The translations under genes and the position numbers were made by a program. Source: Candidatus Latescibacterota bacterium (lineage in GTDB: Bacteria > Latescibacterota > UBA2968 > UBA8231). From it: a stretch of DNA of 25,779 nucleotides. Each line of letters starts with the position of its first letter. Position 1 is the stretch's first letter. The notes under the pieces were generated by a model that was given only the letters and a program-made list of their open reading frames with translations, searched no databases and was not told the DNA's origin. Positions 6,611 to 14,665 of this stretch are shown here, piece after piece. The stretch covers positions 1 to 25,779 of the forward strand of contig JAGWBY010000054.1 in assembly GCA_021295675.1 (NCBI GenBank). The letters run 5' to 3'.

Positions 6611-9338
6611 ACTGACTCACCGCCATTTTGACCACAACTTCTCCGCGCCGTCCATCGTCGCCGTGCGCGATCAATCGGCATAGATACAGGCCGCTGTCAT
6701 AGTCTTCTACCGACCACGCGATTTCGCGCTCGCCAGCTTGCAAACCGTCCTTACGAAATTTGCTAACACGTCCGCCCAACGGATCAAACACCTCCAATTC
6801 AATGCGCCCGGCCGCGCCCAGCGCAAAGCGCAGATGTGCCTCCTCGCCGGGACCAACTGGATTGGGATAGCAATAGACTCGGCCCAGCAAGGGCACCTCG
6901 GGCTTTACAACGGGCCGACCAGCCACCAGCGCGGTCCGCGACCCAGCCGCATCAGCCCCCGCCTGCGGCCAATGGGCCAGTCCCCCGGTGTACTGCGCCG
7001 CTACCCGCTGCAAATCCCACGCATACACAGCCGTGCTATCCAAAGCCGCTAGCGCCAACCGGCCATCGCCGTCTAGGTCCACTACCACCGGCGACCCCGT
7101 CGGGGGAGCGGCCATCAGCAGAGGAAAGTCCGGCAAGAGCTGCCCATCATCATCCATGCCGAAAATCCCGCTGTGGCCGGCGACGAATATCTCCTGCTTG
7201 CCGTCGGCATCCACGTCGCAAAGCACCGGCTCAAAGACGAGATCACCGACCTCGGCAAAGCGCGGCAAGGCCGTGGGAAAGTCGGCTTGGCCCAATCCGT
7301 CGGTGCGCAGGGCGTGTATCGCTCCACCGCGCGCAAGCAAAACCACCTCCAACAAGCCATCGCCGTCCAAATCTCCCAAGACCGGCGGCGCGGCGAGCGA
7401 ATCGCCCAACTCGACGACCTGTGATCCGATCTCAACCTGTCCGCCGACCGTGGCAAAGATCGGCTCAACTTGGCCGTCGCCATCCAAATCGCCCGCAGCC
7501 GAGGGCACCATCGGCTGCCTTTGCTCCTTTAACTCGCCACTTATGGCATCTACCACATAGGTCTGTTCCGCTCCGGCAAGCAGCAACTCGGCCTCCTCAC
7601 CCATACTGAAACGCACGTCCAACGGTACCTCGTCTAGTGCGAGCCGCCATAGGGGTTGGTCCGCCCCGACATCCCACGCGCTGATCTCTGCATCGCGCCG
7701 CAAAAAAACCTCGGGCCGGCCATCGCCATCTCCGTCTCCAGCCGCCAGCAACCGTGCTTCTGGTACTTGCCACGGCATCACGCCATCGCCGGTCGCATAG
7801 CCGACCCCACCCCCGGCCTCAAAGAGCAACTCTTCTACTCCGTCGCCGTCCAAATCCGCGGCTTGCAACCGACCATCGCCCGGCAAATCCCGCGGCCAGT
7901 CCAAGCGCGCACGCCCAAAGCGTATGGCCACCTGCATGGTATCACCGGGTGCGGAAAGCACTTCGATCTCAATGTCGGTCTCCCACTCCCGATTGCTGCG
8001 CGAATCGGGTCGCGTCGCCGGGCCGAACAGCGTTTGTCCGCCGATAAAGAAGGGGTCGTCGTGCCATCCATCGACTTGCAACTCCCACGAACGGCGAGGA
8101 TCGCCAATGTCGCGGTACCCGTCGGCTTCCTCTAAGGCAATCCCCTTCCAATGGAGCTGATTGTTCGCGGCATTGGGGTCCGCAGCACGCGCCATCACGC
8201 CCTCATCTACGTGCCATATCAGCACTCCCGACCCCGGGACAAAGACGTCGTACTCCTCCATCGCCGTCCACACGCTCTCTTCTATAGTGATCTGATCGGG
8301 GTCAATCCACACCTTATCTTCGTCTTCGTCCTCCCCAACGCCGCGCTGACCCCGCTGTTGCCTATTCTCCAGCAAGAAGTACTCGCGCGCGTCAATGGGT
8401 ATGCGCACGGCCTTGGGGAGATCGCCGTTGCGATCCGTTGCCAATAGCGATAGTACGGTGTCGCGCCGCACCACCACCGGCTCGATCCATCCCAACTGCA
8501 TCTTGCTCCAAGCCATGGGATGCGGCGGCGCAAAGCCAGTCACCCACGCGAGGCTGTCGGCCCGCACGTAGCCCGAAGCATTGGCTCCCACGTCCATCAA
8601 GCTCCAGCCTCCTAAGGCCGGCAGCCCGTCGGCGAAATTGGACAACCCAGGTAGGCCCAACTGATGGCCAAAAAACTTGGCCAGCAAGCCATTGAGACCG
8701 GCCCGACCGTTGAGGCTGGGCGACTCCGGTAGGATCCACGCCTGCTCTAGCTCCACATCGCCCACGGTCAACGGACCATCGTTAAAACGCACAAAATCGC
8801 TCTCGGATAAGAAGACCGAGCGAATGTCGTTCAGTTCGCCGGTCTCGTAGCCGACCCCGGAGTGGAATACGAGAAAGCTGTTGAATTCGTCCAAGCGCGG
8901 GCCGTCGGGATCGGCCAGCGCAGCGTGTAGGGCATCGCGCACCAACTCGATCCACTTCGCACCGATCTCCTCGGTCGTGCGCCCGTTGCCGTAGTGGAGC
9001 ATGGATTGGGGAAGTGTGTACGCCTGCCGTGCGGCGCGGGGAAATACCTCGGCGGAAATCGCCACTCGGCCTGCGGAAACGACCTCGTAATAACGCGCCA
9101 ACGCGGTCAAATGCCGCTCGAAATAAGCGCGGTCGTGCGGCGGCAGGTCGTAGGGCAGCGCGTAATCCTCCGCCGCTTCCACCGCCGAGCGCAGATCAAA
9201 CGCACCGATTCCAGTAGTAGTCAACTCGTCGGGATTTTCGCGCGGAAAATCTACGCGCAAGGCCAAAATTCGCCACTCGGCGTCAGCCTCGGTGGTCGCT
9301 GACAACAGCAATGAGAAGCAGAAGCCTAAGAGGAGCAA
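6609..9338 (-). CDS. M6 (immune inhibitor A)-like surface protein with degenerate zinc site, FG-GAP repeats and sorting domain
   Basis: About 909 residues. A hydrophobic signal segment (LLLGFCFSLLLSATTEADA) is followed by a domain of roughly 400 residues with the layout of M6 peptidases, including GGWSLMDVGANASG and a DxxxVWHVDE-like region (VLIWHVDEGV). The expected HEFGHxLGLPDL motif reads KFFGHQLGLPGL at residues 221-232. The first His, catalytic Glu and third-ligand Asp are therefore replaced, and hydrolysis is unlikely. Residues about 480-790 hold at least six DxDGDG calcium-type FG-GAP/VCBS repeats, then a YPNP-type FlgD-like sorting domain (VYCYPNPVGPGEE onward). The start is uncertain: the listed one is TTG at 9338 without a visible ribosome site. 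The frame stays open to about 9416, with no ATG or GTG, and the extra residues would supply a basic N-terminal region. It lies 64 bases after porV. Confidence 0.75.
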   Translation of the reverse strand: MLLLGFCFSLLLSATTEADAEWRILALRVDFPRENPDELTTTGIGAFDLRSAVEAAEDYALPYDLPPHDRAYFERHLTALARYYEVVSAGRVAISAEVFPRAARQAYTLPQSMLHYGNGRTTEEIGAKWIELVRDALHAALADPDGPRLDEFNSFLVFHSGVGYETGELNDIRSVFLSESDFVRFNDGPLTVGDVELEQAWILPESPSLNGRAGLNGLLAKFFGHQLGLPGLSNFADGLPALGGWSLMDVGANASGYVRADSLAWVTGFAPPHPMAWSKMQLGWIEPVVVRRDTVLSLLATDRNGDLPKAVRIPIDAREYFLLENRQQRGQRGVGEDEDEDKVWIDPDQITIEESVWTAMEEYDVFVPGSGVLIWHVDEGVMARAADPNAANNQLHWKGIALEEADGYRDIGDPRRSWELQVDGWHDDPFFIGGQTLFGPATRPDSRSNREWETDIEIEVLSAPGDTMQVAIRFGRARLDWPRDLPGDGRLQAADLDGDGVEELLFEAGGGVGYATGDGVMPWQVPEARLLAAGDGDGDGRPEVFLRRDAEISAWDVGADQPLWRLALDEVPLDVRFSMGEEAELLLAGAEQTYVVDAISGELKEQRQPMVPSAAGDLDGDGQVEPIFATVGGQVEIGSQVVELGDSLAAPPVLGDLDGDGLLEVVLLARGGAIHALRTDGLGQADFPTALPRFAEVGDLVFEPVLCDVDADGKQEIFVAGHSGIFGMDDDGQLLPDFPLLMAAPPTGSPVVVDLDGDGRLALAALDSTAVYAWDLQRVAAQYTGGLAHWPQAGADAAGSRTALVAGRPVVKPEVPLLGRVYCYPNPVGPGEEAHLRFALGAAGRIELEVFDPLGGRVSKFRKDGLQAGEREIAWSVEDYDSGLYLCRLIAHGDDGRRGEVVVKMAVSQ

Positions 9339-9402
9339 GGGGGCTAAATCGCAGCGTCGCCGCTCGACGCGGCAACAAAACCAGCGTCCGATGGGAACAC
9401 CC

Positions 9403-10433
9403 TCAGAAAATGATGTTCATGGAAATGGGCGTATTGTCTCCCACCACCGTGTCTTCACTACCGATTATATACGCTACGTCAAACTGGAAGCGATTGTATT
9501 TTAGCCCAACGCCAAAGGTCTTGGTACTTACCTCGCCGTCGGTGTCCTGAGAAAGGCCCGCCCGCAACGCGATAAACGCCTCCCCTTCGCGCGCGGAAAG
9601 CCCGTATTGGTATTCGCCGCCCAGGTGCAGATCCATCTCCTTGAACTCGTTGCTCATGCCCTCGTCGGCCCATGCCTTGGCCAAGTTGCTGACAAAAGAC
9701 CCATCGGCAATCAGCGGTTTGTACAGGTCAAAGGAGAGCATCAGGTCGTTGTATTGGGTATCCATCACGTCGTAGGCCACCCCGACGACGATGTGCTGCG
9801 GCAGCGGATCGGCCTGATCGGCGTCGATATAGGCGATCTTAGGGCCTAGGTTGCGCAGGGCCGCGCCAAAGCTGAGGCTGGGAACAGGCTTCCACAAAAA
9901 TCCCAGATCTGCGGCAAAGCTGTTGCCCACGCCCCGGCCCCGCTCAATGCCAGCCCCCGCATCGGCAAGCCGATGCCAGCAGATGTATTGTCGCCGATAT
10001 GCGCCCCGTAAGCCGCAGACACAGCCACGTCATAGCTGCGGAAGGTGCCTTGTTGGTTGCCGCGTTCGTCCGTGCGGATCTGCTCGCCTAGGTTTAGCAG
10101 CGCGACATTGAAGCCAAAGTTGCCCCATCCTTCTACGGGCTGGGAATAGGCCAGAAACTCGTAGGACAAGTCGTCGGCCAGCTTCGGCAGCCACTTGGTG
10201 TGCGAAAGGTGGAGCTTTTTCTTGGTCTGCCCGACCAGCGCGGCTGGGTTGAAGTAGCTCGCCGTGGCGTCATCGGCCACCGCCACGTACGATTCGCCCA
10301 TGGCAATAGCGCGAGACCCCGGCTCGATCAACAACAGCAGCGGAGCACTGCGGCTCTCGGGCGTGGCCCGGACCCCATCGGGCAATGCGCCGACACAAAG
10401 GCCAGCCAACAGCAGGGTCGTCAGTTTCCTCAT
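9403..10433 (-). CDS. porV: PorV/PorQ-family outer-membrane protein, frameshifted
   Basis: Two overlapping reading frames together make one PorV-like barrel of about 343 residues. The first frame (from ATG 10433) gives a signal peptide and the family hallmarks GSRAIAMGESYVAVADDATASYFNPAAL. It is in register as far as NTSAGIGL, near 9970. The second frame carries GVGNSFAADLGFLW to the terminal PISMNIIF and stop at 9403. The break falls at a run of five Cs at 9954-9958 (Gs on the coding strand); one extra G would restore the full frame. Known role: PorV is the outer-membrane shuttle that brings T9SS cargo to the PorU sortase, encoded just upstream here. A GGAGGA ribosome site precedes the ATG. 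It is either a sequencing slip at a homopolymer or a real pseudogene. Confidence 0.8.
9954..9958 (-). other. frame disruption in porV at a C5/G5 homopolymer
   Basis: Coding upstream follows one frame and downstream follows the next. The switch can be repaired by adding one G to this five-G run, giving LPMRGAGIERGRGVGNSF. No X-XXY-YYZ slippery heptamer is present, so programmed frameshifting is not favoured. Confidence 0.7.
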
Positions 10434-10523
10434 AGCGGAGTCCTCCTCAGCTAAAAATAAAAAACTATAAAATGATGCCTCTAAGTACTAAGGCGATCTC
10501 ACTGCTGCAAAGGCACTCCTCTC
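10399..10523 (-). repeat. leader plus signal-peptide cassette, copy 2 (upstream of porV)
   Basis: This is the counterpart of 6481-6582. It spans the first codons of porV, its GGAGGA ribosome site and the leader, ending with the 34 bases at 10490-10523 that are identical to 6549-6582. Within this copy TTGCAG and TACTTA are separated by exactly 17 bases on the minus strand, a plausible weak sigma70-type promoter. An A/T-rich stretch between the ribosome site and the shared block is present only here. The two downstream proteins are unrelated, so the leader moved or was duplicated on its own. Confidence 0.85.
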
Positions 10524-10530
10524 GCCCTGC

Positions 10531-13500
10531 TCACTTGGCGACCTGCAAGACAGCGCGGCGCGCGACCGCAGCACCGCTTTCCCGCTCGGCTTCTATCCGG
10601 TAAATATACGCGCCGTTGGCCAAACCCGTCGCCGGCGTCCAAGGCACTTGGTTGTAGCCAGCGCGCGTCTGCCCGTCTAGCCGGTCTATCAGCCGGCCGA
10701 CCAGCGAAAAGACCTCTATTTGCACCGCGCGCATCTCGTCTGCTAGCTCATACGTGAAGTAGCCGCTATCGCGCATGGGATTCGGGTAAAATAGGACGTT
10801 GGCAAGGCTCGCATCGCGTTGGTCGTCTCCAACCGTGACGACCACGGTCTCACGCGACGAATTGTTGAAGTTGTCCCAAGCCTTCAGGCGGATTTCGTGT
10901 TTGCCGGTTTCCAATTCGGGCAGGGGAAATTCGATCACGCCCTGCCGATAATCCCCGCCCTGCACGCTGTACAGCTCCGTCAAGGTGAACAACTCGCCGT
11001 CAATGGCCAGCTCGATTTCGTGCCCGGTCTCTCCGGTGATGTTGATGCCGCTGGGATCCGCAATCAAGGCCAACAACACCGTCTGCTGCGGAATCGTGCT
11101 GCCTTTGGCTCCCTCGAAGCGCAGAGAAATTTCCGGCCCTTCCACATCCGCTTCCACTCCTTCAGCCGTGCCCACCAGCACCAGTCCACCCACTGCGCCA
11201 AAGGCTGCCGGACGATCATCGCTCCAGACGTAGGCGCTGATGCGACCGTTTTCTCCACCATAAGTAATATCTTTAGGGACTCGAAATGCGGCGCGGAAGC
11301 GGCCCTCGGCTACTGGAAAGCGACCGCGAAAAATGGGGGCACCGGTCTGCTGATAAGTATAGCCCTCCAAGTCGCTCTCTTCACTCGAATCAAAAGCCTG
11401 CAACCACACTTGGCCCGCATAGGCAGTGGCCGGCGCACCCGCGGCGTCGAGAACTTGACCTGTGATCGCCACCTCGCCGAGGGCACTGAGCGAATCGGCC
11501 ACATCGACCTGCACCTGAAAGCGCGGCATGGCCAAGCGCGTCGCCGGGTCGCCGAAGAGCGAGTAGCGCTGAATATTGCGGAACCAAGTGGAGGCGTTGG
11601 AAGCATCGGGGGAATACCGCGGCAGCGGCAATAGCGATAGCTTAGCCTCGGTGAGGGCTAGCCCAATCGGCACATGCTTCCGCTCAGTGTGGTACATCTG
11701 CCAGTAGAACTGGCTGGCCAACTCGACATTGCTTTGGTGATACCCCACCCGGGTCGCGCAAATCATGCCGATCACGCCCCCGTCTTCCTTCTTCAGGAGC
11801 GCCTCGGGGATGGAGATGCGCACGGGATCGTCGAACACTCCAACTTGACTCGCAGCCGTGTAGAGCAAGGGCAGGCGACCGCCGTTTTTGAGTTTGTCCA
11901 AATCGCGGGCAAGCAAGAACATGCTCTCGTGGGCCAGCACGTTAAAACTGCCGTGCCCCAAATAGGTCACAGTGAGCGCCCCCTCGTTGAAGAGCCGAAT
12001 AAACTCGTCGCGTGCCCGCGGTTTCTCCCGTCCCTCTAAGGGGAATTGGGCGATGTAGAGTTTGATCAAGTCCAGCGAATTGGGCAGAACATTTCGGGCC
12101 ATGTATTCGCTATCGTTGATGAAGAACCACTCGACATCACCCTGCTTGTCTCGATTGAGCAGGTCGTCCGAGACTAATGCCTGTCGGCTCTGCCAAGGCC
12201 CCAATTCGGGCGTGCGGTCGTAGGCGATGATTTTATCGACGACCACATCGGCCTCGGTCGCGGTCTGCACCGTCAGCCGCCCAACGGCCACGTCGGGGTA
12301 CAAATCGCCGCCCACCACGCGCGTGTACCACTCGTCGTACGTGCTATCGCCGTCTTGGAACGGCGGAATCCAATTGCCCTGACTGAGGGCTGAGTTGTTT
12401 TTGTAATCGTACGAGCCATCGCCGATCAAGGCCACAAATAGCGGCGCGGGATCCCAGTGCTCGGCCGCGTAGGCGAGAAAATTGCGGATCGCCGCCGGGT
12501 CTAAAAGGCCGCCGGAAAACTCGTCGTAGATGTCTTGGACGTCGATAGCCATTGTGCGCAGGGGCGGCCCGAAGCGGTCGTCTTCAGCCCGCCATTGTGC
12601 CAGGCGCTCGGCCGCGGCGCGAAAATCGCGGTGGTAAATCGCCACCCAATCGGCTCCCCGGCCCCTAGTCGTCAAGTCGCCGGGCCAGTCGACTTCGATG
12701 CGCAGCGGTCGCTTCCAAGTCGCCGGGCCGCCCACTGCGTAATGACGCGGCACATCCCCGGGTTGATCCTGAAAAATTACCGTCCCGGCTTGCGCGTCGT
12801 ACGCGAAGTCCACGACCTCGGCCAAACCCGCAGCCACCTCAAAGACGCGCGGCTGCTCGGCGGCAAAACCCGCGAGGTGGAATTGCGTGGTGCCCGTCAG
12901 CGGATAGCTGAAGAACAGTTCGCCGCGCTCGGCGACAAAGCCCCGGCTGTACTCCACCTCGTACCAGTCAAAGCGAGACGGATTGCCGGAGTGAAAGATC
13001 CCCAAGTGGTTCAGCCCCTCCTGCGCTCCTCTCGTCGCCCACAGCGTATCGGATGTAACCGACATCTGGCCCGATTTCCTTGGGATTGCAAAAGCCGCTG
13101 TTCCAATGGTCTCTTCGTTCCAGCGCACCGAAAAACGCGGCTGTGTCCCAGGCACCCCGATAAAACCCAAACGCACGGCCACCGGCTCGGGGGCGGCCTG
13201 CCGCACCACTATCGGAAAATTGCGCGCATTGCCGCGAAAATCCTCCCAGTACCAGGTGTAGCCGGACTTCATGCCATAAAGCTGGTTGAGAATGAACTGC
13301 TCGGCCTCCTCGTGGATCCGCTCCCGATAGCTCGTGGGCTGCTGCGGGTCGGACTCCACCAGAGCACCGCTCCTTTGCTCGGCTCGCCGCCCCTCGCCTC
13401 CACCGCCAAAACCCAGCCAGTACGCGTTCTCGCGCGTGTAGAGATTGTGTCGATACTGAAACGAGCGGCTATCTTGCGAGTATTCCCAGCGGCTGACCGG

Positions 13501-14262
13501 CTCGGCCCAAAACAAGACGAAGTCGTCCGCGTCCAAGCGGCCATCGCCTCCGTCTTCTACGACTAAGCCCACTTCCCGCAGGGCTTGGGGCAGGTTTATC
13601 TCGTCGATGGGCAAGGCGTTGCCGCCGCCGTAGTGCAGGCGCAAACTCGCTGGATCGATGTCGCCGATTGCCACCCCAGCGGCCTCTAAGTCGGCTCCCG
13701 ATATCCTGTAGAGTCCCTCTTCCGCGACGGAGATTCGCAGCCAAGTACCTTCCTGCAACGCGGCTTTGCGCGCCGGCCGCCGCTTGAGTGGCAATCGCCA
13801 GTTCTTGGCTTGCTCGGGATTGACGAGCAGCCCTCGGTAGAATGCTTCGCCCCAAGGGTCGGCAACGCGAGAGCCGCTGCTGCCGGTCACGTGTAGGTCA
13901 ACGACGATGCGATCGTACAGAGTCCGTGTTCCATCCGCTTCAACGAGCGGGGTAAACGCCACCGGAACGACGCGCTGGCGACGCACAAAACCGCTTTCGC
14001 CGAGAAAGACCGGACCGGGCGTGGGCGCGTCGTCTTCAGCGGCGCGATCCGTCCGCGCTACGCGGGCTTCGACCAGTTCCAAGCGAACCTGTCCGTCGGT
14101 TGGGACGCCGATCAAGGCACCGCGCCCCTGTTCCAATTCTCGGCCCTCGGGCAGCCAAACCAACCGCAGGCGCTGCGGCGTCTGTTCGCTTACGCGCAAC
14201 TCCGCCATGGCCGCACTCCCGCAAAAAAGCGCGAGCGCCCAAAAACAGCATTTGAATCTCAT
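10531..14262 (-). CDS. porU: type IX secretion sortase PorU-like (C25 family), active-site Cys replaced by Ser
   Basis: 1243-residue secreted protein of the gingipain-like C25 family. A signal peptide (about 1-20, ending GSAAMA) leads a long N-terminal beta-rich region. The C25 domain spans about residues 545-930, with FVALIGDGSYDYKN, LYPDVAVGRL, the catalytic-His motif YLGHGSFN (His770) and the nucleophile region LYTAASQVGVFDDP. The usual motif is TASC followed by GRFD; here Ser805 (codon AGT) stands where the Cys is expected, 35 residues after His770, close to the spacing in gingipains. A YPNP-type sorting domain (LFYPNPMRDSGYFTYEL onward) ends the protein. Known role: PorU cleaves cargo sorting domains and attaches cargo to the cell surface. 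With Ser this copy could be inactive or altered. No Shine-Dalgarno is visible. It heads the minus-strand surface-gene series, directly upstream of porV. Confidence 0.85.
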   Translation of the reverse strand: MRFKCCFWALALFCGSAAMAELRVSEQTPQRLRLVWLPEGRELEQGRGALIGVPTDGQVRLELVEARVARTDRAAEDDAPTPGPVFLGESGFVRRQRVVPVAFTPLVEADGTRTLYDRIVVDLHVTGSSGSRVADPWGEAFYRGLLVNPEQAKNWRLPLKRRPARKAALQEGTWLRISVAEEGLYRISGADLEAAGVAIGDIDPASLRLHYGGGNALPIDEINLPQALREVGLVVEDGGDGRLDADDFVLFWAEPVSRWEYSQDSRSFQYRHNLYTRENAYWLGFGGGGEGRRAEQRSGALVESDPQQPTSYRERIHEEAEQFILNQLYGMKSGYTWYWEDFRGNARNFPIVVRQAAPEPVAVRLGFIGVPGTQPRFSVRWNEETIGTAAFAIPRKSGQMSVTSDTLWATRGAQEGLNHLGIFHSGNPSRFDWYEVEYSRGFVAERGELFFSYPLTGTTQFHLAGFAAEQPRVFEVAAGLAEVVDFAYDAQAGTVIFQDQPGDVPRHYAVGGPATWKRPLRIEVDWPGDLTTRGRGADWVAIYHRDFRAAAERLAQWRAEDDRFGPPLRTMAIDVQDIYDEFSGGLLDPAAIRNFLAYAAEHWDPAPLFVALIGDGSYDYKNNSALSQGNWIPPFQDGDSTYDEWYTRVVGGDLYPDVAVGRLTVQTATEADVVVDKIIAYDRTPELGPWQSRQALVSDDLLNRDKQGDVEWFFINDSEYMARNVLPNSLDLIKLYIAQFPLEGREKPRARDEFIRLFNEGALTVTYLGHGSFNVLAHESMFLLARDLDKLKNGGRLPLLYTAASQVGVFDDPVRISIPEALLKKEDGGVIGMICATRVGYHQSNVELASQFYWQMYHTERKHVPIGLALTEAKLSLLPLPRYSPDASNASTWFRNIQRYSLFGDPATRLAMPRFQVQVDVADSLSALGEVAITGQVLDAAGAPATAYAGQVWLQAFDSSEESDLEGYTYQQTGAPIFRGRFPVAEGRFRAAFRVPKDITYGGENGRISAYVWSDDRPAAFGAVGGLVLVGTAEGVEADVEGPEISLRFEGAKGSTIPQQTVLLALIADPSGINITGETGHEIELAIDGELFTLTELYSVQGGDYRQGVIEFPLPELETGKHEIRLKAWDNFNNSSRETVVVTVGDDQRDASLANVLFYPNPMRDSGYFTYELADEMRAVQIEVFSLVGRLIDRLDGQTRAGYNQVPWTPATGLANGAYIYRIEAERESGAAVARRAVLQVAK

Positions 14263-14281
14263 AAAGTGGTATGAGTGGGAT

Positions 14282-14309
14282 TGGTCATTGGCTCATGGTG
14301 ATTGGCACT
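14282..14309. repeat. degenerate heptanucleotide array with TGG every 7 bases
   Basis: Four adjacent 7-base units, TGGTCAT, TGGCTCA, TGGTGAT and TGGCACT, lie in the divergent gap between porU and rpmB, 20 bases upstream of the porU start. Period and number match the AATTC array at 6583-6610, though the unit sequence differs. No function can be assigned. Confidence 0.55.
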
Positions 14310-14353
14310 TTTAAGGTCATTCCAAGCCCTCTTTTTGTCAAGAGCATCTCACC

Positions 14354-14382
14354 TTGACTTATCGGCTCAGTGCCGCTATGTT
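14354..14382 (+). promoter_or_regulatory. sigma70-type promoter for rpmB
   Basis: A -35 box TTGACT (14354-14359) and a -10 box TATGTT (14377-14382) are separated by exactly 17 bases, about 28 bases upstream of the ATG of rpmB. Transcription would start near 14389 and give a short leader holding the ribosome site AGGGAGG. A TTGACA on the opposite strand (14336-14341) might be part of a divergent promoter for porU, but no good -10 lies at the right distance. Confidence 0.65.
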
Positions 14383-14409
14383 TAGTAGTTTCTTAACAGG
14401 GAGGCACTC

Positions 14410-14637
14410 ATGGCCAGACAATGCAGCCTGACCAAAGTTAAGGGCCTAGTTGGCAACAACGTCAGTCACTCGCAGCGCAAAACCAAGCGCGTCCAACAGC
14501 CTAATCTCATCAAAAAGCGCATCTTCATTCCCGAGGAAAACCGCACCGTCACCCTCCGCCTGACCGCCCGTGCCCTACGCACTTTAAACAAAAAAGGCAT
14601 CCATCAGTTCCTGAAAGAAAACGGGATCAAGGTCTGA
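14410..14637 (+). CDS. rpmB: 50S ribosomal protein L28
   Basis: 75-residue small, basic ribosomal protein of the large subunit. The family signature MARQCSLTKVKGLVGNNVSH at the N-terminus, the following TKRVQQPNL, and the C-terminal block TLRLTARALRTLNKKG match L28, and the length is normal. It lacks the paired CxxC zinc motifs; only Cys5 is present, so it is the zinc-independent type. The ribosome site AGGGAGG sits about 7 bases before the ATG and a clear promoter lies upstream. In many genomes rpmB is next to rpmG, which is not seen here. Confidence 0.95.
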   Translation: MARQCSLTKVKGLVGNNVSHSQRKTKRVQQPNLIKKRIFIPEENRTVTLRLTARALRTLNKKGIHQFLKENGIKV

Positions 14638-14665
14638 GCGGGCAAAAGCCCTAGCCTCCGCGCAC

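Noticed and set aside
9930..9980. Programmed frameshift in porV
   Set aside because: The five-G run could slip, but there is no heptamer of the usual form, and a run-length error explains the break more simply.
2880..12465. Shared EHWDP-coding stretches in the DUF5683-like gene and porU
   Set aside because: About a dozen matching bases only, in unrelated proteins; a chance similarity.
12535..13566. 343-codon plus-strand open frame inside porU
   Set aside because: It lies antisense to well-conserved PorU coding sequence, is arginine- and histidine-rich without domain hallmarks, and has no ribosome site; a GC-rich shadow.
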